A stretch of DNA of 64,000 bases, taken from Lepas anatifera (lineage: Eukaryota > Arthropoda > Thecostraca > Lepadidae). Positions 53,234 through 64,000 of the stretch are shown here, piece by piece; position 1 is the stretch's first letter, and each line of letters begins with the position of its first letter. The DNA lies in the NCBI GenBank assembly GCA_034440635.1, contig JAOTON010001585.1, forward strand, positions 1 to 64,000. The letters run 5' to 3'. Made by a program: the position numbers and the translations under genes. The notes under the pieces are model-generated. The model ran no database searches and was not told where the DNA came from. It saw only the letters and a list, made by a program, of their open reading frames with translations.

Positions 53234-56200
53234 GTGGGTCAACAACAGCCCGCCGAGGGGATTTTTGCGTGATGGATGTGTTGGAAGTGTTTGCCAGTTA
53301 CGGTGGTTGTAAATGGTTGGCAGATGTAGAGATATTGCATTTGTTTTCTAAGTTGGCTTTTTAAATCTACAGGGTGAACATATAGTCAAAGTGTTTGTTA
53401 TTTGAGTTTAAGGGCGCGCCAACCAGTGTGGTCACATAGCGCCCACTTATGAAGTGTGTAGCTAACGGTTAACCTATGGTCAATCATCGAAATACTTGGA
53501 CTGAACAAGAAAATGGTGATTAAAACAAACCACATTCACTAACCCAATACATCAAAACTATCTGCCAGTGGACAAGAACTCGAAATTCTGAGATAACGAG
53601 TGATTCCGTAAAAGTGGCTAAGACTCTAAGCGGCCTGAATTGAAAAAACAACTTTCTGCGGTTTACACATCTGTAGGGAACAAAGGGGGAACGCTGAAAT
53701 CGCACCTCAGAATATGAAACTGAGCTACACATAAATCGTATGTGTGATTCGGTGTTTGCTCTATCATGACGTACAGTGTTAATGATAGGCTTCAGCCAGT
53801 GTAGACGGAACCCATACAGAAGCTCCAGCATAGGGACTATTCTAGAATCCTCCAATAAAAACGATGGGGGTAAGAATGATGGGTGTAATTTTATCAGAAA
53901 GGAAAGAGGTCAAATTGACTAAGTAAGCCAAGGAAGTGCAATTGGATCTTAAGCAGGAATGCAATCAAAAGTAATTTTCTAATTTTGCTTTAGTAAACTA
54001 CTCGGCTTCTTTAGCCAAGAAAAATATGGCAGCCTTAACTCAAACTTTTATCATGGAGGGCATTGAAACAGTGCTACATATTTCTTACATCACTTACGTC
54101 ATCACGGAAAAATAGTGGGGGGGAGGAGAAACGAGAGCGAAACCCTAACTCCGCGCTTATAGAAAACTACCCTGTCTACTTTCAAAACCATTCGGATTTG
54201 AGCTTCTCATACCCTAACGATCATGCTCCTGATAAGATTTCTTAAAGCTCCATCAAACCTCAACTAAGATAGGTTATTTTAGTGCAAAAATTGGATTGAG
54301 GGAGAGGTAGGCCCCCTTCTCCACCGCCAGTGGTAAGGCCCGTACCCATCACAAAGGCTTCTTCACGAATTGAGATAAAAACAACATTTTATCCCAGTTT
54401 CCAAGAAAATAAAAAAACAGAGCCTCTATCAAAATTTCGAAAAAAACATCTGCCAAAATAGCTCAGCGGTTCCGCCAAATTCCTGCAGTGGGCTGGACGT
54501 TGTTCACACGGGGAACAGGCCAACGGGCGTCGAAGGGCGAGGAGGAATGGGTTGTTGCAAAACAGCGTGGTCGTATCGATCTGGACCCCCGCCGGCGCTC
54601 CCTCTCTCCACTGCCGACAGTGCAAGAGCCGCCCAGCGGAGCCCAGCTCAAAACACGTACAGCTTTCCAGAACCACCGGCCACGCTAACACCGCGAGAAC
54701 GGCGTAGGAAGGTGCCTGAGTATCAAACCATAAGGACGACATGGCGGGCAGGGCGCAGCTTCAGACTTAGGCGAATCTAAGAGCACTTCAGTTAGGGGAG
54801 CATTTGGGTGCGGAGGAGCACCATTTGGACCAGAGGCCCTAATTCCTAGGGCGTGACCGATCAGAGGGGCGCTAAACCACATCGTGGGTGCACCAATACT
54901 TGCATCCTGGGGCAGGGAGCTGGAGGGGGAAGGGGGTGACGTTCCAGGGGACTTTCGGGGCAGTTCCTGGTGGCGCAAGGGAATGGCGTCGGGCCCGTCC
55001 CCCCGTGCCCACTGAATCCGACTAATTTGTCTGACGCAATATGTAATTGTTAGGACCTGTTAATCATTTGTGAGTGAAAGCATCTCAGCAAGCTCTTTAC
55101 TTTTGCATTTTTGCAGACACAAAGTTGATCGATCTGGGTCACTAAATTATCAAGACCCAACAACACGGTGGTGTATTCTGTCGTCAGTGCGCTGGTGGGA
55201 GATTGTTTTTGCCACCCGGCCTCCCATATTGATCAGGTCGGGGAAGGGCAATCAAATCCGACAACTCGCAAAGACTGTACAGGTGGCCATCCTCCTGGAA
55301 GCTAAATTTGAGCCTGACCAAACGCAGAACTTTACCATGACGCTAAAAATAAAACCAGTAAAATCGGTATGTTTCATCAAAATCGTTTTTACTGCAGTCA
55401 GCTTACCTGGTTATTCCAATACGGGCTTTTAAACAGCAGCCATTTCTGTACATCCCACACGCACATGCAAATAACATGAAAGAAACATTTTTTTAGGTTT
55501 TCGCAAGAAAGGAACACTTTCCTTCACCAATACGCGGGAGCAGACCTATTTTACAACTCTCGGAAGTAGTATCGCAGAAGCGTTATGTCATATGCATCAT
55601 CCCTGGAGGGATGTGGGGGATACAATGTGTTCTAGCTGTTTTTCTTTATTATATCTATATGTTTTGTTTTATCGCACTTGACTTTGTCCGTAAATAGTGT
55701 CCCGTGGGCGATTGATTAGATAAATTAATAGTAAATAGATAAATAGATAGTAATGTTTCGACAGTGTGTATGCGTGAATGTTTGACATGCGCGATGTTTT
55801 ATCTTCTTTTTTTTACCCTTTCGACTCGGGCGTGAATGCCATGCGGTGTTGAAGTCTTCATGTCAATAAATAATAATAAATAAATAAAACGAAATAAACG
55901 GTGGAAAAATGGTTATTTGAAAATGAGGGTGCAACACACAAATATAGAAACACTTGACAAAGAATGCAAAAAAATCAGACGTGCTTTCAACAGAACACGT
56001 CCCAATCACCGTATTTATCAAAATTTATTTGTACACATTCGTCGTAAAGAGATGATTTTGAACTAACCCCAAAATTTAGCTCAAAGAGTAGAGATAGACG
56101 TATAAAAAACACCGAGTGTGACGTGTCAAAGGCCCTTTCCACTATGTTTATTTCTGGCTCAAGGTCAACAGGACGTCTTCAAGAAAAAACTTGCCAAATA

Positions 56201-57012
56201 AGTAGTTTATGTATTATAAGTACTATCTTGGTCCCTTAAATGCCTCAATATGTCTGTAAAGCAGGAGCCACTGCGTTTATCATTGTTGAACTTTCAAAGA
56301 AGTACAGCTAAACCCACATTTTAAACAAACTCATAACATTACACGCTTCCAATAGTTCATGGGGTCAAATATGAGAAAATCTGTAAATTTCGTTGATTTC
56401 TATCGGAAACCGATTTTCTTTGTTGTAACGGGAAGATAATGGTCACGACTGAACCCCAACAGACACACAAATAACTATCATAACCTAGCCTACAATTTAA
56501 AAATTAAGATACCCCACAACTTGAGCTGGCTAAAATCTTGGTGGTTCGGCAGTGAGAAAAGACTATGGGGTATGCAGCTACCAAGAACCACACGACCCAA
56601 ATAACAGGCAAATCCACTGCACGTACGTGAGCAGAATGATATCCCACATCACCTAAACACGTCACAAGTTTGTATAAGTACACCGATTCCTGACGCACCT
56701 TGAACACTCGGGACCGAGCGGCTGCCTGGATCATACGCTCAGATGGCACTGCCATCTCTCCTGTTAGTGTTCCTAGTCTCTGCCTATCTGCTACTCTCAT
56801 TGAGGGGGATCAATTTTTAGGCTATGAATCTACGTGAACGATTTGCCATCCTTAGCATAATTTTGACCGGAATCCGTGCCACTGACCAACAACTTATCAG
56901 CAACAACTAAACCGTTGGGCAACAACTAATCCCGAATACGCAATGTTTTTGGCGCGTTATTTTTGCCAGATGTTTGCATCTCTGCCAGGTTTGTCGCCGT
57001 CGTATGACCCAT
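53234..57012. other. Non-coding stretch with a possible retroposon tail
   Basis: A possible LINE/SINE 3' end with an AATAAATAATAATAAATAAAT-type tail lies at about 55620-55890. A GC-richer patch at 54490-54720 is open in several frames without family features. Otherwise nothing recognised. Confidence 0.3.
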
Positions 57013-57240
57013 GGCGGATCCGGGGGGGCACCCCGATCGACCCTGGCGCCCCTAAGGTCGATGGCGCCCCTGGGTCGATGGCGCCCCTGAATGTCGCTTC
57101 CCACCCCCGGATGCGAAGTCGGCGCTCACCGATAGATTGGCCCACCTGATAGCTTTTGCGGTTGGCGCCCCCTGGTCCGGATGGCCCCCGGTCCGGATGG
57201 GCCCCCGGTCCCCCGATCGGCAATCCTGATCGCTATGGTA
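57013..57240. repeat. 'GGCGGATCC' family element, degenerate
   Basis: It begins TGGCGGATCCGGGGGG. Inside, TCGATGGCGCCCCTG recurs in tandem. The right end (CAATCCTGATCGCTATGG) is decayed compared with other members. Confidence 0.55.
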
Positions 57241-57872
57241 TGACTAGTACACTCATGAATCTTGGGCGTTGGGACGACATCCAATAAAATCGTGAAGAAA
57301 TTCTAAAGCTAGAGCTACCATACCCGATGCCAGTGCAAGCGTTCACCACAGCCCCGATCAGCTCTCAAACATTATGACAAAACTTCATCTATACATATTC
57401 AGCGCGCCATGTTTAGTTTTCTTCATGATCTTCAATTTCTTTTAATGCTGGTCCCCCTAGTTATCTTCCAGAAGAAAACAGAGAAAGCCGAACACTTTTT
57501 TCTCCTCAATGTTGCAGTACATACGTTTTGCATGATTTAGCCTTGCAAATTAAACTTATTCCACATTTTTTGCACATCTCTAGACGCCTGCAGAATATTA
57601 ATGTTGTTCAGTCACGCAAGGTGGATAAAACCCGAACAGCATTTGGACGGGGAAAGGTTTGAACTCGCATGACTTGCCGTGCGTGATGGTGAACACGCTT
57701 TATCATCAGGGGGCTGATCATGACCCTGACCTCCTGGCAGTCAGTACGATCTCCAACCGCTTAACTGTGTTCCCTATGCTCAGCTTCCTTACATCAAACT
57801 TGGGTTATCACAGACATAATGTGATGTAGGTGAACACAGAGAGTTATCGGATCTACGTTATATTTATTCATT

Positions 57873-57909
57873 TTACAAACGTTTCACTGCAATACAGATT
57901 CATCAGTGC
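57873..57909 (-). ncRNA. Candidate hammerhead-like motif (minus strand), inverted partner
   Basis: On the minus strand, CTGATGA (57906-57900) is followed by ATCTGTATTGCAGT, which can form CTG/CAG as helix II with a bulged T. Then come GAAAC and GTT in place of GTC. Helix I keeps only about three pairs. It is complementary to the plus-strand motif at 58004-58042. Confidence 0.35.
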
Positions 57910-58003
57910 GAAAATAGTCATAATTACAAACAATACCAATAGAAAATTACAAATGTGCTATGCTTTGTAATTGTAATTGATCTTTTTGTGATTATGACTG
58001 TTC

Positions 58004-58042
58004 TTACACTGATGAATCTGTGTAAACGTGAAACGTCTGTAA
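58004..58042 (+). ncRNA. Candidate hammerhead ribozyme motif (plus strand)
   Basis: TTACA (58004-58008) precedes the core CTGATGA (58009-58015). GAAA lies at 58030-58033, then CGTC with the cleavable GUC triplet, then TGTAA (58038-58042), which pairs perfectly with TTACA as helix I. Helix III would be the palindrome ACGT, needing a dimer. Helix II (58016-58029) pairs poorly, so activity in this copy is doubtful. Confidence 0.4.
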
Positions 58043-58083
58043 AAAAATAAATACGACGTAAATACAATAGCACACCCCCTTCT

Positions 58084-58157
<74 letters not shown>

Positions 58158-58165
58158 CACCTACA

Positions 58166-58445
58166 TCATATTACATGCAACGGCAGGCTCTGTTTTTGTG
58201 AGTCGGCCTTCTGTGAACAGCTGGCGGAGAGAGCCCGGGCGCCTGCGCTGTCTGGGACCGGGGTCAGGTCGATAGGATACGGTGACTCAGCCGTCACGCG
58301 GGCCGCGGCACACAGCTGTGAACCCGGCACAGCCAAATCATAGACGCAGCTGAGGTCATCCACCACAGCCGCAGGGTCACAGCTATCGAGAAACTGCGCA
58401 AAACTAATCGACGGTGTGAAGCTAACCCACTTGATGCTTTTTATG
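58166..58445 (-). CDS. Candidate orphan 3' exon on the minus strand, unknown gene
   Basis: From an acceptor-like TTTGTAG the minus strand stays open for about 93 codons, including SIKWVSFTPSISFAQFLDSC, DPAAVVDDLSCVYDLAVPGS, QLCAAARVTAESPYPIDLTP and VPDSAGARALSASCSQKADS, then TGA at 58168-58166. Third positions are GC-rich, unlike the flanks. The last six codons lie in the inverted-repeat arm, so the true exon end may be earlier. I do not recognise it. Confidence 0.35.
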
Positions 58446-58687
58446 CTACAAATTCTTGATTAAAAGCGAGCGCTTGTAGATATGAACGACAGCATCATAT
58501 CTGGCCTATTCTATTACCGACGTTTCTCTGCCGTTATTTCATTGTTGTGTATTTCAGGTTTAGGTCATTGTATATTACATGCAGCCTTATCTCAAACGTT
58601 ACAGAAGAATATGCTTTGTGTTTTAACGTCTTTCATTTTGTGGATTTGAGCTGTTACTAGGTGCTCCAAATAACAAGGGCGGTGGTT

Positions 58688-59831
58688 CGTAGGATCTCGT
58701 TCGGACTTCCTCCACAAGAAGATATTGGGGTCGGAGCTTTCGTACTGTATTACAGCGCTTCGTCAGCGATGATCGTTCGGAATATAAGAGGAATAAAAAG
58801 ACACAAGAGAACACACAGTACAAGAGTTGAGCAAAAAAAAAGCCCGACATCAATAATCTACACGTGACAGCAATAAACCATTGACTTCTTAGAACGACCT
58901 AAAACATTAAATACATTATTAATACAACTTCTGTAACATCAATACATTAAAAGGTAAAGTTTTAAAAAACGCATCTTTAACATGGAAACGCTAGAGTACT
59001 AGGTTTAGCAAGAGAGGGAGGGGGTTTAAGACAGCTAAAATAAAATGTAAATCGGAACTCAGGCTCTCTCTTAAACAATAGATGGCTTCCTATAATTCAC
59101 CGGGCCTGTTCCTAGGATGGAAGTTTCTCTTGATCTTGTGTAATGTGAAAGTTCGATCATTGTGTTTTTAAATGTTTTCATTGCATTTTTACATCATGTA
59201 TCGTAGTCTTTACTGATTTATAATTTTACAATGTTTGCATTATACTGTATTTTATATTTGATTAGATAATATGTATTTCATAGTGTTTAATTTTTCGTAT
59301 CATATATAAGCGAAAGTTTGCATTATATGGAATCGATAACAGGTATTTTGTAGCTTTTGAATTTTCTTACCATAAATAAGTGAATATTGCGTGTTTTTAT
59401 TGTAACATTTTACCCCCTCCACTCCTGTTCTATATGCCCTTTTATAGCTTCCCCCTCTTTTATATAATTAATAAGTGAGTATTGCGAGTATTGCGTGTTT
59501 TATTGTAGCTGTCTTAAACCCCCCTCCCTCTCTTGCTATACATAGTACTCTAGCGTTTCAATGTTAAAGATGCGTTTTTTAAAACTTTACCTTTTAATGT
59601 ATTGATAATGTTGTAGGTCGTTTCTAAGAAGTCAATGGTTTATTGCTGTCACGTGTAGATTATTGATGTCGCGTGTTTTTCTGAGCTCAACTTTTGTACT
59701 GTGTGTTCTCTTGTGTCTTTTTATCCCCCCTTATATTTCGAACGATCATCGCTGACGTAGCACTGTAATACAGTACGAAAGCTCCGACCCCCAATGTCTT
59801 CTTGTGGATGAAGTCCGAACGAGATCCTACG
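58688..59831. mobile_element. Large foldback element with about 340-360 bp arms
   Basis: The left arm (58688-59046) and right arm (59495-59831) are near-identical reverse complements, apart from about 27 extra bases in the left arm near 58905. The loop of about 450 bp is AT-rich. The outer ends are CGTAGGATCTCG and CGAGATCCTACG. AGGGCGGTGGTT occurs at 58677-58688 and about 28 bp outside the right arm, so it is not a clean target duplication. Both arms carry a hammerhead-like core. No coding capacity. Confidence 0.85.
58727..58770 (-). ncRNA. Hammerhead-like core in the left arm (minus strand)
   Basis: The minus strand reads TCG, CTGACGA (58766-58760), then an A and a strong CTGT/ACAG hairpin, GAAA (58741-58738), GCTC with a CUC triplet, and CGA pairing with TCG. 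The extra A before helix II deviates from the standard core. In the right arm (59752-59758) the core is mutated to CTGACGT. Confidence 0.3.
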
Positions 59832-62800
59832 AAAATCGACTCCACAGTATGGCATTTAAAGGGCGGTGGTTAATCAGCGAAGCGCCTGTGTTAAGGCAAG
59901 CACAACCCAATGTATGGCCCTCTCCTGGGTAGGAGGTGGTCGAGGAAATGGCTGCCAGAGGTCAGTTTCGATCAATGGACCTCCCACACTGCTCAGTGAC
60001 ACCTAAACCAACAGCGTCATGGTAGTGGCGTGACTCAATATCAAGTTCGACTCAAGGAAATAGTCTGGGAGAACTTAAAATCACCCTTCAAATGACGTGC
60101 AAATCTTGCTTACCCCGGCTGGTTTCGGTGTTCAATGGCTGCCACTAATGGCATGACACACATCGACAGTTAGGTCAACCGTCGGGGAATAAAAAATAAT
60201 GCCGCCTCGGAGCAGGCTTTGGCTAAAATAGTGGTGGTATCACCTTGAGAACATGGTAGTACATTCAGGACTCGGATTTTTTAATGATTGGGACAGCTAA
60301 AATTATGAAACAATATCAATATCCAGCATATCAAAAGGAACACTTTAATGAAATGTGTCCTAGCCCTTTGCACAGGCCTGCTGAACTGCATAAAACCAAT
60401 TAAAGTCCTTAAAATGCAAACACAACTTTTATGCGTATGTTGACACGACCTCCGTGTCTCCTTGGGGGCTCACCGGCACACTCAGAGAGCTGTAAGTCAA
60501 ACCAAATTGTTTTCAACCAAAATTTCCAACTTTAACAAAAACATGCCCAAGTTTTGGCAACTTTAACATGCAATGCACAAACAAATATGAAATTACATCA
60601 CATTATCATCTAAATAGATTGGGGAGCCATAAAAACACCCCCAGAACCGCAGGACGAGGATAACGAAGAGCAGTATACAACTTAATTCATAAACTCTATC
60701 TCTGGACACATTATTGTCATGTTTACATCACGTATTTCCATGCCTAAAGCGATCCCGGCATATGAAATGTACAGACCAAGTCAAGGTGGGCACGGAACCG
60801 AGCTGAACTAAGTGGGAAGCATCTTGATTAATCTGAGCTCTGAGTACCCGACTATCAGGCCCCAGCGAACTCTCACCTGTTGAGGTATAAATCCGATCAC
60901 TGACAGCGGGCCAAGAGCAGCAACTTACGTCCGCTCTACGCGTATTGTTTCAGCACTAAACATGTTTGTTTTGGAGCAAATCGAGAACACGCCAAGCGTC
61001 CAGCAGAAATTCCACGCTAGACAAACACGGACCCGGGCATTGTTGGATAGTTATTGGCTCCTCAAAAACTTTCCGGTGTGACCCTTCAAATTTTTCCATG
61101 CAATAGAAAAAACACAGGTCGTGTGCGATACAATGTTATCTTAAAAAGTTTATAAGTACTCTCGTTTACAATGGTTTGACAGGTACTGGAAAACGTCAAT
61201 CTAAACAGAGTCCTGGCCCTGTGCCATGTTCTCTCTACCTGCCTGGTAAGACCCCGGTTAGAATGAATGTGCTGTATATCATACTTTCTGGCATAAAAAG
61301 TGACAGAAACCATTACCTAAAGTTCAGATTTCTTTAATAATCATAGCTGACATCCAAGCCCAAGAAATTAGATGGGCATAATGGGTTGGTATCAAGGCTT
61401 CAATGTGGCCATAGTCTCAAAATATACCACGCTATGAACTTATGAACTTATGGCGTTGCATGACAAGAACCGCTGTACAAATTCATTCGCCGCCAGATTG
61501 CTGCGAATGCTTCTAGATCGGTAAAAATAATATAAAGATTGTCAATTTTAGTAACTTCCCGGGACAGTTTAGCGATTTCACAGGAGACAATTGATCAGCT
61601 GCGCTTCATTGGCATCGGAGGGTACCGAGCGAGCGGCGTTGTAGTTCCCAAGGAAGTCGGACGGCAACTTCGACGCTCGTCTCAGACGTCCCCATCCCTT
61701 CAACCAAATTTCCGCAGACGACACCGGTAGGCTTACATATTTCGTAATGACTAGATGGGTGTTCCAAAGCTTGTTAATGTCCTAAACCAGTCAAAGATAG
61801 TTGTTAATGTTCCATGACCAATCAATACGGGATTCACAATCTGTCCGTTGTTCTATGACAAATCAACTGTTAAGTTCATATGAAGTAACCATTTTTTCCG
61901 TTATCCCATGAATAATCAACCGCTAAGTTCACACGGAATCACCATACGGAGTTCATACAGAGTCATGAAGTTGATGATTATTGGTGTTTAGGGCACTTGC
62001 TTCTTTGGCTATATGTGCCAGATTGTAGGTTAGGTGTTCAAATGATCTTGGTTAGCTAGAATTTTCTATGCGGAGGTGTCACCGCTAAAAGCGCTGTGAG
62101 GGCTATAAACGATGTCAAACTTTATTTCTTTCAGGTAAGATAAACGTCTTTGAGTCTACACGGGATCGTTTCCAATTCATACAGAGTCATCTCTTCCTGT
62201 GGGGGAGAGGGTGGACATTTATATTTGATGACCCTCATTTCTGCTGCTAGGCACATATGACATAATAACGGACATATTTGATTTGGTTATTGGCAAGTAG
62301 TTGAAACGTAGCCAGCCCCTCTGGCTCTGGTATGTATTTCAAAACTTTTGCCTCCGGTGGGAGCTTTTCAGCTTCTTCTAACCCGTTTTCTGGCAAAGCT
62401 TGAACAAAACAAAATATATTAGGAAGTATTCAAATGCCACAATTGCCAATAGCAGAAGACAAATGTGTCATTACAGTTCGAATAAAGCGTGAAAGGGAGA
62501 AATAATTAAATGCTACAGCCTAATTTCGTAACATTTCCTGTATATTGTCCAAAGTATATTTTGGAACAAGATCTTGAGGCTAATAGTTTCCTCTCTTGAC
62601 ATCCCTGATCGAAACATACAGATTTCGCCTCTCTCGGTACTTCTCGAAAATACTTAGTGAGTCACGATCAAAATGTCGGATCTCGAAGATCACCCAAAAG
62701 GAACCAAAATAGCCCGACCATACCTGAGTCCATGGGGTCCAATACATAACCTTTATGGGTTAGCGCACTTTCTGGTTGAGGGTGTAAACAGAAGAAGGTT

Positions 62801-63795
62801 TAGCCTGGTTTCCATTCCCCTTACCACACTGGGTGGAACTGGCGGAAACGTACAACCTTGGCAGTTGGTGGGTTGTTAAACCCCAACAATTATTATTTCC
62901 GTCAGCAGAGGTTCTCGGGGGCCGCGCACGGCCGTTGCGTCTACCGATCTGAATTCAGGCCTTTGACCTTACATGACCGCTGTTAACCAAGATATTGTCA
63001 CGCGATCGGAATGACCATAAAGCGGCAATGAATTCCAAAACCCGCTATAACAACTGCTGCAGAATTCATAGTGAGAAAAAGCGCGTTAAAAATCACTCGG
63101 TCGGACAGCTAACTCTGGCGTTATCCCGTTCGGAAGTGATTCGTCTCCCGGTATCTTGTTGGCGCTGGGTGCATGTCGGCATTTACGTCAGCGAGGAGCG
63201 GCATGGGGCCAGCGTCGCCGGTCCCTGGCTGTCGGGCGGTCCTGACGGCCGCTGAGAAAGCGTGCCCTCTCACTTGTGATGTAAACACAACGCGCTTGAG
63301 CCGGGGCGAACACAACTACCTGCATGTTTTGTTGAAGCTTCCGGAAAAATCCGTATGTTTTGCTGAATATATTGTTCGAGCCATGGAGAAAGACACCTCT
63401 ACCCTCCCCCGAATAAAATCGGGGGGTCAGCTTTATTTCAGGGTTGGTGCTTAGCATGCAACATCATTGTCTTCATGGTCCACTCTGAATTATTGGGGGC
63501 ATGAACCCCTGACCATTTGTTTCAACACACAAGGCTTAGCCCCTCAAAAAACAGATTATTCTTTGAAACAATGTTAAAACGAAGTTAGGTGAATCAACTG
63601 ACATAACGGGCCAAAAATGAGCAATACTTAAGATGACATAAGATTGGGTATGTAGGTGCCTGGCTGTGAGCAACAATGAGTGAAATTGACTATTCCTGCT
63701 CAGTGCGAAGAGTCGATCCGGGCCCCACCTACCCCAAAATTTCTGCTTCCGGGTCATATTTCTTGATAGTTTAGCACTCAAACCGTGCTGCTTTC
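59832..63795. other. Non-coding stretch, nothing recognised
   Basis: I see no conserved open frame, RNA gene or bounded repeat. Short GC-richer patches at 61600-61730 and 63120-63300 contain only short frames. Confidence 0.3.
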
Positions 63796-63799
63796 TTAA

Positions 63800-64000
63800 A
63801 GGGAATGTGGCACCTTTATAACGTGGTTTTAACTGAGATAGCCAAGTTGTAAAGCATGCCGGAAAACCCAGCACTCAACATATCATTTGTCTTGGAACTA
63901 GAAATTTCCGTAGATAAAAGCTAAGAAACTTGGCAGAAATGTACCCAAAATATACCCAAGGAGCCAGTCACAGTTGTCAGCTGTTGGCGTGACGTCATGC
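63800..64000. mobile_element. TTAA-flanked non-autonomous element, copy 2 (cut by window end)
   Basis: After TTAA at 63796-63799 the sequence AGGGAATGTGGCACCTTTAT and the next 200 bases follow copy 1 (ACTGAGATAGCCAAGTTGTA, GGAAAACCC, TTTCCGTAGA). It also contains TGACGTCA near the window end. The right end is outside the window. Confidence 0.75.

Larger units (their letters stand above)
57805..58172. repeat. Inverted-repeat element with hammerhead-like cores and an expanded (CT)n tract
   Basis: The left arm (about 57805-57925) and right arm (about 57995-58172) are reverse complements: both carry ACTGATGAATCTGT, GTGAAACGT, TGTAAAA, an A/T-rich AATAAATA and GTTCACCTACATCA. The right arm is split by a (CT)n run at 58086-58154. 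The CTGATGA...GAAAC pattern resembles hammerhead ribozymes of Penelope-like elements. Confidence 0.6.

Noticed and set aside
57924..58160. Minus-strand frame rich in Arg-Glu repeats
   Set aside because: It is translation of the (CT)n microsatellite.
58677..59870. AGGGCGGTGGTT as target duplication of the foldback element
   Set aside because: The right copy lies about 28 bp beyond the end of the right arm, so the boundaries do not match a simple duplication.

Overview
The window is nuclear DNA from an animal, most likely an arthropod and plausibly a marine crustacean. It holds one long multi-exon gene with GT-AG introns, GC-rich exons set in AT-richer introns, and dense interspersed repeats (hAT-like, TTAA-type, LINE, Penelope-like and foldback elements). 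The protein reads closest to arthropod Nipped-B: the string LLYLADNLAYFPYQ and the short C-terminus are fly-like rather than vertebrate-like. The species call is inference; no rRNA or mitochondrial marker is present.

Region 1 (1-10.8 kb) is non-coding and repeat-rich. It holds several 'GGCGGATCC' GC-rich miniature elements, an inverted repeat pair (about 485-870 and 5803-6245), a decayed LINE reverse-transcriptase tail (3768-4300), a foldback-like repeat (4633-4880), and then about 4.5 kb of AT-rich sequence without recognisable genes that probably contains the promoter and first intron of the next gene.

Region 2 (10.8-36.9 kb) is the complete coding region of Nipped-B/NIPBL/SCC2, the cohesin loader. 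I could join 27 coding exons with consistent phases from the start codon at 10823 to the stop at 36888-36890. They encode about 2,140 residues: an N-terminal MAU2-binding segment, a low-complexity linker, the HEAT-repeat body and a Lys/His-rich plus acidic tail. One base appears to be missing in exon 3, near 12385-12415. The 3' half of the gene carries four intronic minisatellites placed directly against exons. In two of them the repeat unit contains the exon/intron junction itself (donor of exon 16, acceptor of exon 24), and in a third the unit contains a near-copy of the adjacent acceptor (exon 15).

Region 3 (36.9-64 kb) has no gene I can name. It holds three hAT-like non-autonomous elements with exact 8-bp target duplications (40406-41791, 42658-42851, 49820-50135), two members of a TTAA-flanked family (44037-44485 and 63800 to the window end), remnants of a Penelope-like GIY-YIG domain (about 46.4-46.95 kb), two inverted-repeat elements whose arms carry hammerhead-like core motifs (57.8-58.2 kb and 58.69-59.83 kb), and two orphan exon-like open segments (52981-53233 plus strand, 58166-58445 minus strand). 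Nothing here looks like a new defence or metabolic system. The most unusual observations are the splice-junction minisatellites in the cohesin-loader gene and the hammerhead-like inverted repeats.
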